Shown here piece by piece: positions 33,940 through 42,620 of a DNA stretch of 64,000 nt. Made by a program: the position numbers and the translations under genes. The notes under the pieces were generated by a model that saw only the letters and a program-made list of their open reading frames with translations, did not search any database and was not told where the DNA came from. The stretch spans positions 1-64,000 of the forward strand of contig NZ_JAAMQM010000029.1 of assembly GCF_013523055.1 (NCBI RefSeq), written 5' to 3'. The stretch is from Pseudomonas capeferrum. GTDB taxonomy: Bacteria; Pseudomonadota; Gammaproteobacteria; Pseudomonadales; Pseudomonadaceae. Numbering within the stretch: the stretch's first letter is position 1; each line of letters starts with the position of its first letter.

Positions 33940-34092
33940 GGATGGGCCAAGGCCGCGCGCGATGGCATTACCGGCGGGCATTGGCCTGCCAAGTCCGAGC
34001 GTAATGCCCGTTTGCTCGAAGCCGTGAGGATCATTCGCGCACTATGGGCAGGCGATGAGGTACCCCACGACGGTTTGATATATAGGCGGTAG
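33940..34092 (+). pseudogene. Fragment of an LLM-class flavin-dependent oxidoreductase
   Basis: The plus-strand frame from 33940 reads DGITGGHWPAKSERNARLLE, then AVRIIRALWAGDEVPHDG, and meets a TAG at 34090. That segment is typical of F420/FMN luciferase-like oxidoreductases, where a hGghWP loop precedes LeEAvevIRaLWsGe. Both ends of the gene are missing. With the peptidase relic just upstream, it marks 33.3-34.2 kb as decayed sequence. The bases 33696-33939 and 34093-34201 show nothing else that I can name. Confidence 0.65.
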
Positions 34093-34201
34093 AGGTGCTT
34101 ATCTTGACCGAGCGACAGTGGGCCTGGCGGGGGGCTGCATCCCGCCTACCAAGCCCAAAAGCCCATCAAGAGAAGTAGAACCGACCTCGAGCTTCAGCCA
34201 A

Positions 34202-35584
34202 TCATCGCCCGATCGCCCGCGCCGCATCCGAGGTATACATGTCCGGGGTGAACTTGCTCTCGTTGAGAATCGGCCCCTTCTTCGCCTCGTTGGTCATCCC
34301 ATACCCGGTGTACTGCCCCGAGTTCAGGTCCATGAAGAACTGCGACCCTGCCTGCCAGCCGCTCATGTCCGGATGGTAGTAGTAGTTGACCATCGCATGC
34401 TTCCATAGCTGCCCACGGGCGTCGTAGTTGTCGGCCATCACCGCGTTCCAGGTGTCCTCGTCGATGAACAGCACACGCTTGCCATAGACATGGCGGTAGC
34501 CTTCCTTGAGATCCGCTTCGACTACCCACACCCGGCGCAGCTCATAGCGCATCAGCTCCGGATTGGGGTGGTTGGGTGTCAACATCTGGGCGTACTTGAT
34601 GGTCCCGGCGTTCGGCTTGAAGGCGTTGGCGGGGCTGTAGATCTCGCGCTTGCCCAGCAGTTTCCAGGTGTAGCGCTCCGGCGCGCCGTTGAACAGGCGG
34701 TCTTCGTCCACGGTCATGGTGCCGTTGGTGCCGATCATCGGCTGGTCGTAGCCGTATCCCGGCATCTGCCGCACACGTCGGGTCGAGGGGCTGTAGGACC
34801 AGGCCTGACGGGACGAGGTGACGAAGTTGTAGGGCTCATGGGCAATGCTGATCACGCCATTGTCACGGGCCGGCTTGAGGGTGGTGTTGTAGCTCATCGC
34901 CTGGATCATGTCCTGCGTCTTGGGTTCGACGGTGGGCGAATTGGCCTGGGAGAGGTTGCGAGCGTGGGCACGCCCCCAGCCGATGCTGCCGTTGGGCAAT
35001 ACCGAAGCCAGGTCGGAGATCTTCTCTTCGGTATAGGCCCGCGCCGGCAGCTGATGATTCCACAGCACTTCCATGCCGTTCTTGGGGATGGGGAACGGTA
35101 TCTGCCCCAGCCCTTCCACCCCTAGCCCGTCGTTCACCAACTTGGCATTCAGGGCATTTTCCTTGACCCGGCGGCAGACGTAATCGGGGTAGCGGAAGTC
35201 GCGGTGGCCTGGATAGATGTTCATCTTGTAGGTGGTGGGATACTTCTTCAGCAGGGCCCTTTGCCCGTCGGTGAGGTGCGCCGCGTACTGATCCATGTTC
35301 TGCGCGGTGATCACCAGGATGGGCTTCTCGTCGGCATAAGGATCCACCGGCTGGTCACCGGAGAACTTCACGTGGTTCCAGCCAGGCACCTCGCCCAGGT
35401 ATTTTCCGGTATAGGGCGGAATGGTGCCCTCGGCATTGCCCGCCTGCTCGGCACCGACACAGGTCAGCTCCTTGCCGAGCTTGGCGGCTTCCTCGGGCGA
35501 GACGGCGGCGTAGACGCAGGTCACGAGCCCGCTATTGAGGGTCAATACGGCCGCGAGCATCACACCTGTTGTTGTTGTTTTCAT
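34202..35584 (-). CDS. DUF1329 family exported protein
   Basis: The protein is about 460 residues, with a signal peptide (MKTTTTGVMLAAVLTLNSG, cleavage after VYA). The mature body is rich in Tyr and Trp, with the DUF1329 region (RMPGYGYDQP-type segment, then RYELRRVWVVEADLKEGYRH). DUF1329 proteins are thought to adopt a LolA/LolB-like fold and are usually encoded with DUF1302 proteins. A periplasmic steroid- or lipid-carrying role is inferred. The ATG at 35584 has AAGGAGG directly upstream, which decides the start over 35626. Codons 2-6 form an AAAACAACAACAACA run, and a dyad lies at 35650-35668. It closes the large minus-strand operon but seems to have its own promoter. Confidence 0.88.
   Translation of the reverse strand: MKTTTTGVMLAAVLTLNSGLVTCVYAAVSPEEAAKLGKELTCVGAEQAGNAEGTIPPYTGKYLGEVPGWNHVKFSGDQPVDPYADEKPILVITAQNMDQYAAHLTDGQRALLKKYPTTYKMNIYPGHRDFRYPDYVCRRVKENALNAKLVNDGLGVEGLGQIPFPIPKNGMEVLWNHQLPARAYTEEKISDLASVLPNGSIGWGRAHARNLSQANSPTVEPKTQDMIQAMSYNTTLKPARDNGVISIAHEPYNFVTSSRQAWSYSPSTRRVRQMPGYGYDQPMIGTNGTMTVDEDRLFNGAPERYTWKLLGKREIYSPANAFKPNAGTIKYAQMLTPNHPNPELMRYELRRVWVVEADLKEGYRHVYGKRVLFIDEDTWNAVMADNYDARGQLWKHAMVNYYYHPDMSGWQAGSQFFMDLNSGQYTGYGMTNEAKKGPILNESKFTPDMYTSDAARAIGR
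35567..35581 (-). promoter_or_regulatory. A-rich Crc/Hfq-like CA motif in first codons of DUF1329
   Basis: Immediately after the ATG at 35584 the minus strand reads AAAACAACAACAACA. This is the cleanest AAYAAYAA repeat in the window and lies where Hfq/Crc binding would block initiation. Confidence 0.6.
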
Positions 35585-35649
35585 GTACTGCCTCCTTCGC
35601 TGATAGAGCTTCTGGTATGGCTTCATTGTTCCTGTTCCAGGGAGACCGG

Positions 35650-35668
35650 CATCGTCCGGAGGGACTAA
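35650..35668 (-). promoter_or_regulatory. Putative regulon operator upstream of DUF1329
   Basis: Read toward the gene: TTAGTCCCTCCGGACGATG, 65 bases before the start at 35584. It sits in the 87-base gap after the CoA ligase gene, so DUF1329 probably has its own promoter inside the larger operon. Confidence 0.65.
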
Positions 35669-35671
35669 GGA

Positions 35672-37360
35672 TCAACCGACGTACAGGCGTGCCTTGAGGT
35701 CGGCCTTGAGCACTTTTCCGGTGGCATTGCGCGGCAAGGGTTCGCTCACTCGATACACCCGCGCGGGCACCTTGTAGGCCGCCAGACGCTCGCCGATGAA
35801 GGCGCAGACCTGCTCGTCGCCCGGCAGCGCGGTGGGATCGCCATGGATCGCCAGCGCCACCACTTCGCCCAATAGCGGGTCTTCCAGGGCGAATGCCGCG
35901 GCTTCCAGCACGCCGGGCATGTCGCTGGCACAGGTCTCGATTTCGGCGGCCGAGATCTTTTCGCCGCCGCGGTTGATCAGGTCCTTGAGGCGGCCGCTGA
36001 TGCACAGGAAGCCCTCCTCGTCCAGGTAACCGAGGTCACCGGTGTCGAGCCACCCATCGCGCAGGGCTTCGGCGCTGGCACCTGGGAGGTTCCAGTAGCC
36101 TTCCATCAATGTCGGCGAGCGGAGCCAGATCAAACCGGGGCTCCCGTCCGACTGGGGGTGCCGGGGGTCGTCGCCGATGCGCACGTCGACGATCGGCAAG
36201 GGCCAGCCGGCCGTGGCTGGCCGGTGTACGAACGGGTCGCCCCCGATGGCCGCGCCGATACCATTGCTCTCGGTCAGGCCGTAGCCACTGCCGCCGATCA
36301 CCTGAGGCCTGCGCGAGAGCATCTCGGTCAGGAGTCCGGCCGATGACGCGCCCCCTCCCAGGCCAAGGCCGAACAGGCTGACCGTGTCGTCACCGCCATA
36401 GCGCGGCGAGGCAAGCAACTGCTGCATCATCACCGGCGCGCCGTTGAACTGGGTGCAACGCTCGTCGCGGATCAGGTCCAGGGCTTGGGTGGCGTCCCAC
36501 TTGTACATCAGCAACAGACGTCGGCCGCCACGCAGCGCGCCGAGGAACTGGGCATGCAGGCCGCTGACATGGAACAACGGCACCGCCATCAGCGTGGTCG
36601 GCGCATAGCCGCTCTGGAGCATGCCCTGTACCCGCTCCGGCGAACTGAGGGCGCAGAACGCCCCCTGGAACTCCAGCGCGGCCAGCGCCTGGCAGACGGC
36701 CCGGTGGCTCGACAGCACGCCCTTGGCGCGATTGGTGGTGCCGGACGTATAGAGGATCAGGGCCGGCGCTTCGGGCGCGATGTCCAGCGCCGCGACCGGC
36801 AACGGCTCGGCGGCCAGCAGGTCTTCGTAGCGCAGGCAATGCTCGGGCAGATCGCTTGCAGGCACGCGGCCCACCACGATGCAGGTGCGCTCGCCAGCCG
36901 CCAGATCGTCCCGCAGCATCGCCAGGCGCGCTTCATCGCACAGCAGCAAGCGCGCGCCGCTGTCCTCCACGCCATGCAGCAGCTCATCACGCAGCCCCCA
37001 GCTGTTGAGCGGCACGCACACCGCACCGCAGCGCTGGATGGCAGCGAAGGCGATCAGCCAGGCCGGTTGATTGCGCAGGGCGATGGCCACCCGCTCGCCG
37101 GGACGCAGATCCAGGCGGCCGGCCAACTGCCCGGCCAGACGGTCGACCGCGTCGTAATAGGCGGCGAAGGTCAGGCGCTGCTGCTGCCACACCACGAACT
37201 CCTTCTCGCCATGCACGCGGCCCGCGTCGATCACCTGCAACAGGTTGCGCGCCGCATGGCGGAAATAGCGAGGACCGCCATCGGCCGGGGTGATCACTTC
37301 AAAGGGCGAGCCAGGCGCGATCAGCTGCTGCCAGGCCTGTCGCCAGCGTTCAATGCTCAT
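35672..37360 (-). CDS. AMP-dependent acyl-CoA ligase with atypical P-loop
   Basis: The 562-residue ligase has YTSGTTNRAKG at about 204-214, GSGYGLTESNG, DTGDLGYLDEEGFLCISGRL, LINRGGEKISAAEIE and the C-terminal NATGKVLKADL with the catalytic Lys. The usual P-loop GTTGxPKG is changed to GTTNRAKG; the final Lys remains. It is last of the long side-chain operon, 24 bases after an acyl-CoA dehydrogenase gene. It probably activates a shortened side-chain acid, for example the C22 acid formed after the aldehyde dehydrogenase step. Which of the three ligases acts first cannot be told from sequence. Confidence 0.87.
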   Translation of the reverse strand: MSIERWRQAWQQLIAPGSPFEVITPADGGPRYFRHAARNLLQVIDAGRVHGEKEFVVWQQQRLTFAAYYDAVDRLAGQLAGRLDLRPGERVAIALRNQPAWLIAFAAIQRCGAVCVPLNSWGLRDELLHGVEDSGARLLLCDEARLAMLRDDLAAGERTCIVVGRVPASDLPEHCLRYEDLLAAEPLPVAALDIAPEAPALILYTSGTTNRAKGVLSSHRAVCQALAALEFQGAFCALSSPERVQGMLQSGYAPTTLMAVPLFHVSGLHAQFLGALRGGRRLLLMYKWDATQALDLIRDERCTQFNGAPVMMQQLLASPRYGGDDTVSLFGLGLGGGASSAGLLTEMLSRRPQVIGGSGYGLTESNGIGAAIGGDPFVHRPATAGWPLPIVDVRIGDDPRHPQSDGSPGLIWLRSPTLMEGYWNLPGASAEALRDGWLDTGDLGYLDEEGFLCISGRLKDLINRGGEKISAAEIETCASDMPGVLEAAAFALEDPLLGEVVALAIHGDPTALPGDEQVCAFIGERLAAYKVPARVYRVSEPLPRNATGKVLKADLKARLYVG

Positions 37361-37384
37361 TTCGGGTTCTCCAGGCTGGGGCGC

Positions 37385-38539
37385 TCAGGCGCAGGCTTCG
37401 TCGAGGGCCGAGTAACGTTCGCAGTGGAAGTCGCGGTCGCCCAGGCAGGCTTGCGCCACGCGCACACGCTTGAGGTACAGGCCGACATCCAGCTCATCGG
37501 TCACGCCGATCCCGCCATGCATCTGCACCGCTTCGTTGGCGACCTTGATCGCGGTGTCACCGGCCTTCCATTTCGCCAGGCTGACCAGGCGACCGCGCTG
37601 GGCGTCATTGAGCTCATGCGCATCGAGCGCCGCCAAACCGGCCATCACCGCGCTGCGCGCCAGGGCCAGATCGACATACAGCTGCGCGGCACGGTGTTGC
37701 AGGGCCTGGAAGGAGCCGATCGGCACGTCGAACTGCACCCGGGTCTTGAGGTAGTCCAGGGTGGTCTGGAACAGCTGCTGTGCCGCGCCCAGCAGCTCTG
37801 CGGCCAGGCATGCGCGGCCGCGGTCCAGCGCCGCGTCCAGTGCCGACCAGGCCTGGCCTGGCGCTCCAAGCAGCGCCTGGGCATCCAGCTGTACCTGGTC
37901 GAGGCGCAACCGACCGCAGTTGCGCGAGTCGATCAGTGGCAACGGGCTGCATTCCACGCCTGGGGTATCGGCCGGCACCAGGAACAGGCTGATCCCGTGC
38001 GCATCGCCTGGCTGCCCGTCGGTACGCGCCGCCACCACGAAGGCATCGGCGCCGACACCGTCGACCACCCAGAACTTCTCGCCATGCAGCCGGAACCCCT
38101 CAGCGTTGGCCACCGCCGCCATGGCGATGTCGCGTGGCTGATGGCGGGCACGCTCGTCCACGGCCAGGGCCAGGCGTCGTTCGCCGCTGATCAGCGGTTG
38201 CAACCAGGTGGCCTGCTGCCGGGCCGAACCCGCCAGGTGCAGCAGCGAGCCTGCCAGCACTACGCTGGATAGCAGCGGCGTGGGTGCCAGGTTGTGGCCG
38301 ATGGCTTCGAATACCGGACCCAGGCCCATGCAACCGAAATCCAGCCCGCCCAGTTGTTCCGGGAACGGGATGGCGCTCCAACCCAGCTCCACGGCATCGC
38401 GCCAGAGCTGTGTATCGAATCCTGCCCGCGCGCCTTCGTCACGCAGCCTTCGCTGCGCCGATACCGGGCTGCGCGCCGCCAGAAAATCCCGTGCGCTGTC
38501 GGCCAGCAGCCGTTGTTCTTCGTTGTAACGCAGCGTCAT
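37385..38539 (-). CDS. Acyl-CoA dehydrogenase, probable subunit of a heteromeric steroid enzyme
   Basis: The 384-residue protein has the acyl-CoA dehydrogenase fold with IGSFQALQHRAAQLYVDL and VQMHGGIGVTDELDVGLYLKR. The mid-domain lacks the canonical GxTEPxAGSD flavin loop (it reads LALAVDERARHQ). This is typical of one half of alpha2beta2 ChsE/Scd enzymes, in which the active site is shared. Its start overlaps the stop of the partner gene at 38536 by four bases, strongly suggesting a 1:1 complex. The reaction would be alpha-beta desaturation of a steroid side-chain acyl-CoA. Confidence 0.87.
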   Translation of the reverse strand: MTLRYNEEQRLLADSARDFLAARSPVSAQRRLRDEGARAGFDTQLWRDAVELGWSAIPFPEQLGGLDFGCMGLGPVFEAIGHNLAPTPLLSSVVLAGSLLHLAGSARQQATWLQPLISGERRLALAVDERARHQPRDIAMAAVANAEGFRLHGEKFWVVDGVGADAFVVAARTDGQPGDAHGISLFLVPADTPGVECSPLPLIDSRNCGRLRLDQVQLDAQALLGAPGQAWSALDAALDRGRACLAAELLGAAQQLFQTTLDYLKTRVQFDVPIGSFQALQHRAAQLYVDLALARSAVMAGLAALDAHELNDAQRGRLVSLAKWKAGDTAIKVANEAVQMHGGIGVTDELDVGLYLKRVRVAQACLGDRDFHCERYSALDEACA

Positions 38540-39741
38540 GCGGTCACTCCTTTCTTGCCATCAGGCAGGCCAAGCACGCGCTTGGCGATGACATTGAGCT
38601 GTACTTCCGAAGCACCTCCGGAAATGGTCAGCGCATAGCTGTTCAACCAGGATCGGGTCACCGCCAGCTCTCGCTCGCTGAAGGCCTCGCTCTCCCAGCC
38701 GAAGGCGTGGCCTCCCATGGCATCGAGCAACACCTCGAACTTGCTGCGCTCCTGCTCGGTATGGGTCAGCTTCATGATCGCCATCAGGCCGCTGACATCG
38801 TCGCCGCAGCGACCCTCCTCGGCCATGCGCTGCACGGTCAGGCCATAGGCGTGCTCATCCATCGCGCAAGCGACGACCCGGGCCTGCAACGCCTGCTCGC
38901 CCTGAGTACGTGGCCGTGGCAGGTATTCGCGCAGCAGGGCCAGCAGGTCGAAGTGCGAGGGCAGGCTGAACTCTCCGAACTTCGACATCGCCTTGCGCTC
39001 GTGCTGCAGCAGGTACTTGGCCAGGTTCCAGCCACCGTTCAAGGGGCCGACCAGTTGGCTTTTCGGCACCTTGACCGCATCGAAAAACACCTGGCAGAAC
39101 GCCGACTTGCCGCTGATCAGGTCGATCGGCATGGCGTTGATCCCGGGGCTGCGCATATCCAGCACGATCAGACTGATACCTTCATGCTTCGACGCCTGGG
39201 GGTCGGTGCGCACCAAGGCATACATCCAGTCGGACTTGTCGCCGTAGGAAGTCCAGATCTTGCTGCCATCGACCACGAAGTGATCGCCCGCATCGCGGGC
39301 CGACATTTTCAGGCTGGCCAGGTCGGAGCCGGCATTGGGCTCGGAAAAACCCTGGCACCAGCGTACTTCGCCACGCGCCATGGGCGGCAACAGACTGAGC
39401 TTCTGAGCCTCGCTGCCATAGGCCAGCAGCACCGGCCCGAGCATCCAGATCCCCAGGTTGATCTGCGGCGGGCGGCACTTGAGGCGACGCATTTCGCTCT
39501 CCAGCACCGCGACCTGCTCGGCATCGAGGCCGGCGCCGCCGTAGGCTTCGGGCCACTCGGGGCAGAACCAGCGCTTGTCACGCATGCGCTCGAACCACAG
39601 ACGCGCATCGTCATTGGGAAACTGCGGCTGGCTGCCTCCCCAGACCACATCACCCTCGGCCATCGCCGCGCGCATGGACGGCGGGCAGTTGGCTTCCAGC
39701 CAGGCACGGGTTTCGTGCCTGAATTGCTCGATCGTGCTCAT
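38536..39741 (-). CDS. Acyl-CoA dehydrogenase, partner subunit with full flavin loop
   Basis: The 401-residue protein has the complete flavin/substrate loop GFSEPNAGSDLASLK, KIWTSYGDKSDWMYALVRTD and a C-terminal SGGASEVQLNVIAKRVLGLP. The ATG at 39741 starts a normal family N-terminus (MSTIEQFRHETRAWLE). A much longer reading to 40260 runs antisense-like through the next gene and is not credible. It overlaps the 37385-38539 gene by four bases. An AACAACAAAAGG stretch lies in the 83-base gap before it. I infer a heterotetramer with the downstream subunit. Confidence 0.87.
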   Translation of the reverse strand: MSTIEQFRHETRAWLEANCPPSMRAAMAEGDVVWGGSQPQFPNDDARLWFERMRDKRWFCPEWPEAYGGAGLDAEQVAVLESEMRRLKCRPPQINLGIWMLGPVLLAYGSEAQKLSLLPPMARGEVRWCQGFSEPNAGSDLASLKMSARDAGDHFVVDGSKIWTSYGDKSDWMYALVRTDPQASKHEGISLIVLDMRSPGINAMPIDLISGKSAFCQVFFDAVKVPKSQLVGPLNGGWNLAKYLLQHERKAMSKFGEFSLPSHFDLLALLREYLPRPRTQGEQALQARVVACAMDEHAYGLTVQRMAEEGRCGDDVSGLMAIMKLTHTEQERSKFEVLLDAMGGHAFGWESEAFSERELAVTRSWLNSYALTISGGASEVQLNVIAKRVLGLPDGKKGVTA

Positions 39742-39780
39742 CGGATGCGACCCTCTATCCGGCTCCGGCGGCTGCGGGAG

Positions 39781-39800
39781 CGGATCCTTTTGTTGTTGTA
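39781..39800 (-). promoter_or_regulatory. A-rich CA motif in gap before acyl-CoA dehydrogenase
   Basis: The minus strand reads TACAACAACAAAAGGATCCG in the 83-base gap before the ATG at 39741, the widest internal gap between the operon's catabolic genes. It could be a Crc/Hfq site acting inside the operon, though it is about 40 bases from the start codon. Confidence 0.4.
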
Positions 39801-39824
39801 CTGGCTGAGCTGCGTGACGAACGC

Positions 39825-40994
39825 TCAGCGTTGAGTGCGCGGCATGCCCAGGCCGAACTGGGCGATCAGCTCGCGCTGGATCTCGTTGGTGCCGCCGCCG
39901 AAGGTCACGGTGACCGAGGCGCGCAGTTCGTATTCCAGTTCCCCCTGCAGCGCCGTGGCAGCGGAGCCGGCGCGCACCACGCCATTGGCGCCGACGATGG
40001 CCGACAGACGCCGCAGGATCTCGATCGCCGACTCCGACCCGTACACCTTGGTGGTCGAGCTCAGGGCCACGTCCATGTGCTCGCGTTCGAGGTGGGCGGC
40101 GATGCGCAAGTTGATCAGGCGCATGGCTTCCAGGCGGGCATAGCACTCGGCCAGGGAACCGCGCACCCAGGCCTTGTCCATGGCGCGACGCCCCTGCTCG
40201 TCGCGGGCCTTGGCCCACAGGTAGACCCTGCGGAACAGGCCCACCACCTTGTCCGACCACGAGCCGAGCCCCAGCCGTTCATGGTTGAGCTGGGAGGTGA
40301 TCAGTTTCCAGCCGCCGTGCAGCTCGCCGACCAGCATGTCCCTGGACACCCGAACGTTGTCGTAGTAGGTGGCGGCGGTCGGATTGCTGGTGGTCGGAAT
40401 GACGGTGGTGGAGAAACCCGGCAGGCGGGTGTCGAGAATCAGGATGGAAATGCCCTTGTGCCGCGCCTGGCTCGGATCGGTGCGCGCCGCCAGCCAGATG
40501 AAGTCCGCGGACTCGGCACCGGAGGTCCAGAGTTTGTTGCCATTGACCACGAAGGTATCACCCTCCAGGCGCGCGCTGGTCCTCAGGACCGCGAGGTCGC
40601 TGCCGGCGTCGGGTTCGGAGTAACCGATGGCGAACATGATTTCGCCCGCGGCGATCCCCGGCAGGAAACGCGCTTTCTGCTCGGCGCTGCCATGCTCCAT
40701 CAGTGCCGGGCCAACGGTACTGATGGTCACGAACGGCAACGGCGCGCCGGCGATGTTGGCTTCCTCGAAGAAGATCAACTGTTCGGTGGCGGCATAGCCC
40801 TGGCCGCCATGGGCCTTGGGCCAGCCCACCGCAAGCCAGCCATCGCGGCCCATCTGCCGCACCGTCTGCCGGTAGAGTTCGCCGCCTTCCTGGCCGCGCA
40901 GGCGGTCACGCAGCTCGGGGGTCATCAAGGCCTGGAAGTAATCGCGTACCTGGCGGCGCAAGGCGTGTTGCTCGGGGGTGAGATCGACGAACAT
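39825..40994 (-). CDS. Acyl-CoA dehydrogenase, ChsE2/FadE29-like
   Basis: The 389-residue protein has the flavin loop IGYSEPDAGSDLAVLRT, NGNKLWTSGAESADFIWLAARTD, and the C-terminal TVTFGGGTNEIQRELIAQ. It resembles FadE29/ChsE2 of the mycobacterial igr operon, the subunit carrying the flavin loop and catalytic base of the ChsE1-ChsE2 complex. Neighbours match igr closely: Ltp2-like, ChsH1-like, a second dehydrogenase and ChsH2-like genes come just upstream in transcription order. The start at 40994 has AGGAG upstream; 41018 is an alternative. The likely substrate is a three-carbon side-chain CoA such as 3-oxo-pregnene-20-carboxyl-CoA. Confidence 0.88.
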   Translation of the reverse strand: MFVDLTPEQHALRRQVRDYFQALMTPELRDRLRGQEGGELYRQTVRQMGRDGWLAVGWPKAHGGQGYAATEQLIFFEEANIAGAPLPFVTISTVGPALMEHGSAEQKARFLPGIAAGEIMFAIGYSEPDAGSDLAVLRTSARLEGDTFVVNGNKLWTSGAESADFIWLAARTDPSQARHKGISILILDTRLPGFSTTVIPTTSNPTAATYYDNVRVSRDMLVGELHGGWKLITSQLNHERLGLGSWSDKVVGLFRRVYLWAKARDEQGRRAMDKAWVRGSLAECYARLEAMRLINLRIAAHLEREHMDVALSSTTKVYGSESAIEILRRLSAIVGANGVVRAGSAATALQGELEYELRASVTVTFGGGTNEIQRELIAQFGLGMPRTQR

Positions 40995-41004
40995 GCTGCG
41001 CTCC

Positions 41005-42183
41005 TCAGGCCGTGCCAAGAATCAGGCCGCTGGTGGGTACGCCGGTGCCAGCGGTGACCAGCACGTTTGCCACATCGGCCACCTGGTTGACCGCCGTGCC
41101 TCGTACCTGGCGCACCGCCTCGGCGATGCCGTTCATGCCATGGATGTAGGCCTCGCCCAACTGCCCGCCATGGGTGTTGATCGGCAGCTTGCCGCCGCGG
41201 GCATGGTGCCCCTCGCGGATGAACTCCTTGGCCTCGCCGCGCCGGACGAAGCCGAACTCTTCCAGTTGCGGCAGCACGAACGGGGTGAAGTGGTCGTAGA
41301 TCACGGCCGTCTGCAGGTCCTGCGGACCGAGCCCGGATTGGCGATACAGTTCGCGGGCGACCACGCCCATCTCGGGCAGCCCGGTGATGTCGTCGCGGTA
41401 GAACGAGGTCATGCTCTGCTGGCCGCTGGTGATGCCCTGGGAGCCGGCCTTGATGGTCACGGGCGTTTGCCGCAGATCGCGAGCCCGCTCGGCCGAGGTG
41501 ATGACCATCGCTACCGCGCCGTCGGACTCCTGGCAGCAGTCGAGCAGGTGCAGCGGCTCGCAGATCCAGCGCGAGGCCTGGTGCTCTTGCAGGGTGATCG
41601 GCTTGCCATGGAAGAATGCCTTGGGGTTGCTGGCGGCGAAATCGCGCGCGGCCACGGCGACCCGGCCGAAGTCCTCGGAGGTAGCGCCATAGGTGTGCAT
41701 GTAGCGCTGAGCGAACATCCCGACCCACGCGGCCGGGGTGTGGAAGCCGTGGGGCATGTACCAGCCGTAGTTGACGTTCTCGAAGATCGGTGTCGAAGCG
41801 AAGCCGTAGCTGCCACTGCCGAAGCGGTACCAGGAGCGCTCGTTCATCGCCCGGTACACCACCACCACCTTGGCCACGCCCGTGGCTACCGCCATGGCGG
41901 CGTGCATCACCGGCGCGCAGGCCGCGCCGCCGCCGTGGGGCACCTGGGAGAAGAACTTCACATCCTTGCAGCCAAGCAGACGGGCGATTTCGTATTCGGG
42001 AACCTTGTCCACCGAATAGGAGCTGAAGCCCTCGACTTCGGAAGGATCGATACCCGCGTCGCGCAATGCCTCCAGGGTGGCTTCCAGGGCCAGGCGCAGC
42101 TCGGTGCGCCCGGAGTTCTTGGAAAATTCGGTCGCGCCCAGTCCGACAATCGCGGCGCGCCCAGAAATCGACAGGTTGGTCAT
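41005..42183 (-). CDS. Ltp2-like steroid side-chain aldolase
   Basis: The 392-residue thiolase-fold protein has YDHFTPFVLPQLEEFGF, RRGEAKEFI and NTHGGQLGEAYIHGMNGIAE. All are hallmark stretches of mycobacterial Ltp2. Ltp2 cleaves the 17-hydroxy side-chain CoA, releasing propanoyl-CoA and the 17-ketosteroid, and works only with the DUF35 domain of ChsH2. That partner gene is present at 43738. It overlaps the ChsH1-like gene by four bases (ATGA). The gene order (ChsE, Ltp2, ChsH1, ChsE, ChsH2) is an igr-like module. It is clearly distinct from the thiolase-like protein at 20707. Confidence 0.9.
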   Translation of the reverse strand: MTNLSISGRAAIVGLGATEFSKNSGRTELRLALEATLEALRDAGIDPSEVEGFSSYSVDKVPEYEIARLLGCKDVKFFSQVPHGGGAACAPVMHAAMAVATGVAKVVVVYRAMNERSWYRFGSGSYGFASTPIFENVNYGWYMPHGFHTPAAWVGMFAQRYMHTYGATSEDFGRVAVAARDFAASNPKAFFHGKPITLQEHQASRWICEPLHLLDCCQESDGAVAMVITSAERARDLRQTPVTIKAGSQGITSGQQSMTSFYRDDITGLPEMGVVARELYRQSGLGPQDLQTAVIYDHFTPFVLPQLEEFGFVRRGEAKEFIREGHHARGGKLPINTHGGQLGEAYIHGMNGIAEAVRQVRGTAVNQVADVANVLVTAGTGVPTSGLILGTA

Positions 42184-42620
42184 GCAACTGCCTCCGGTTG
42201 TCCTGGCAAGACCAGCGCGACCGTGCCGGTCACGTGGTTGCCCAGGGAATTCTTGCCGCTCAGGGTCACTTCCACCGTGCGGGTCTGCGGGTCCCGGCCG
42301 GTCACGCTGCCGCTGAAGGACATACGGTCGCCGGGGTAGTTGGGCACGCCCAGCTTGATCTTCAGCGAGGTGAAACGCGCCAGCGGCCCGGCCCAGCCCT
42401 CGACGAAACGTTGCACCAGACCATTGGTGGTGAGGATGTTCATGAAGACATGGGGCGAACCCAGCTCGCGCGCGGCGTCCAGGTCGTGGTGGCCGGGGAA
42501 GTAATCACGGGTGGCGATCGCCCCGCCGGCGATCAGCGCCACGGTGATCGGTACTTCGAGCGTCGGCAATACTTCGCCGGGGCGCACGTCGTCAAAGCGC
42601 TTGGTGTTCTTCGAAGTCAT
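42180..42620 (-). CDS. ChsH1-like MaoC hydratase subunit
   Basis: The 146-residue single hot-dog domain has the hydratase motif TRDYFPGHHDLDAARELG, with the Asp and His expected for catalysis, and FMNILTTNGLVQRFV after it. In mycobacteria ChsH1 pairs with the MaoC domain of ChsH2 to hydrate the 17(20)-enoyl-CoA. Here too the catalytic pair is in this protein and is missing from the ChsH2-like partner. It overlaps the preceding dehydrogenase gene by 29 bases and the Ltp2-like gene by four, consistent with tight co-translation. Confidence 0.88.
   Translation of the reverse strand: MTSKNTKRFDDVRPGEVLPTLEVPITVALIAGGAIATRDYFPGHHDLDAARELGSPHVFMNILTTNGLVQRFVEGWAGPLARFTSLKIKLGVPNYPGDRMSFSGSVTGRDPQTRTVEVTLSGKNSLGNHVTGTVALVLPGQPEAVA

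Noticed and set aside
33723-34034. Minus-strand 103-residue frame
   Set aside because: Half of it lies opposite the flavin-oxidoreductase relic. The rest shows no recognisable motif.
38536-40260. 574-residue version of the acyl-CoA dehydrogenase
   Set aside because: The extra N-terminal 173 residues overlap the next dehydrogenase gene and have no family similarity. The ATG at 39741 gives the normal start.
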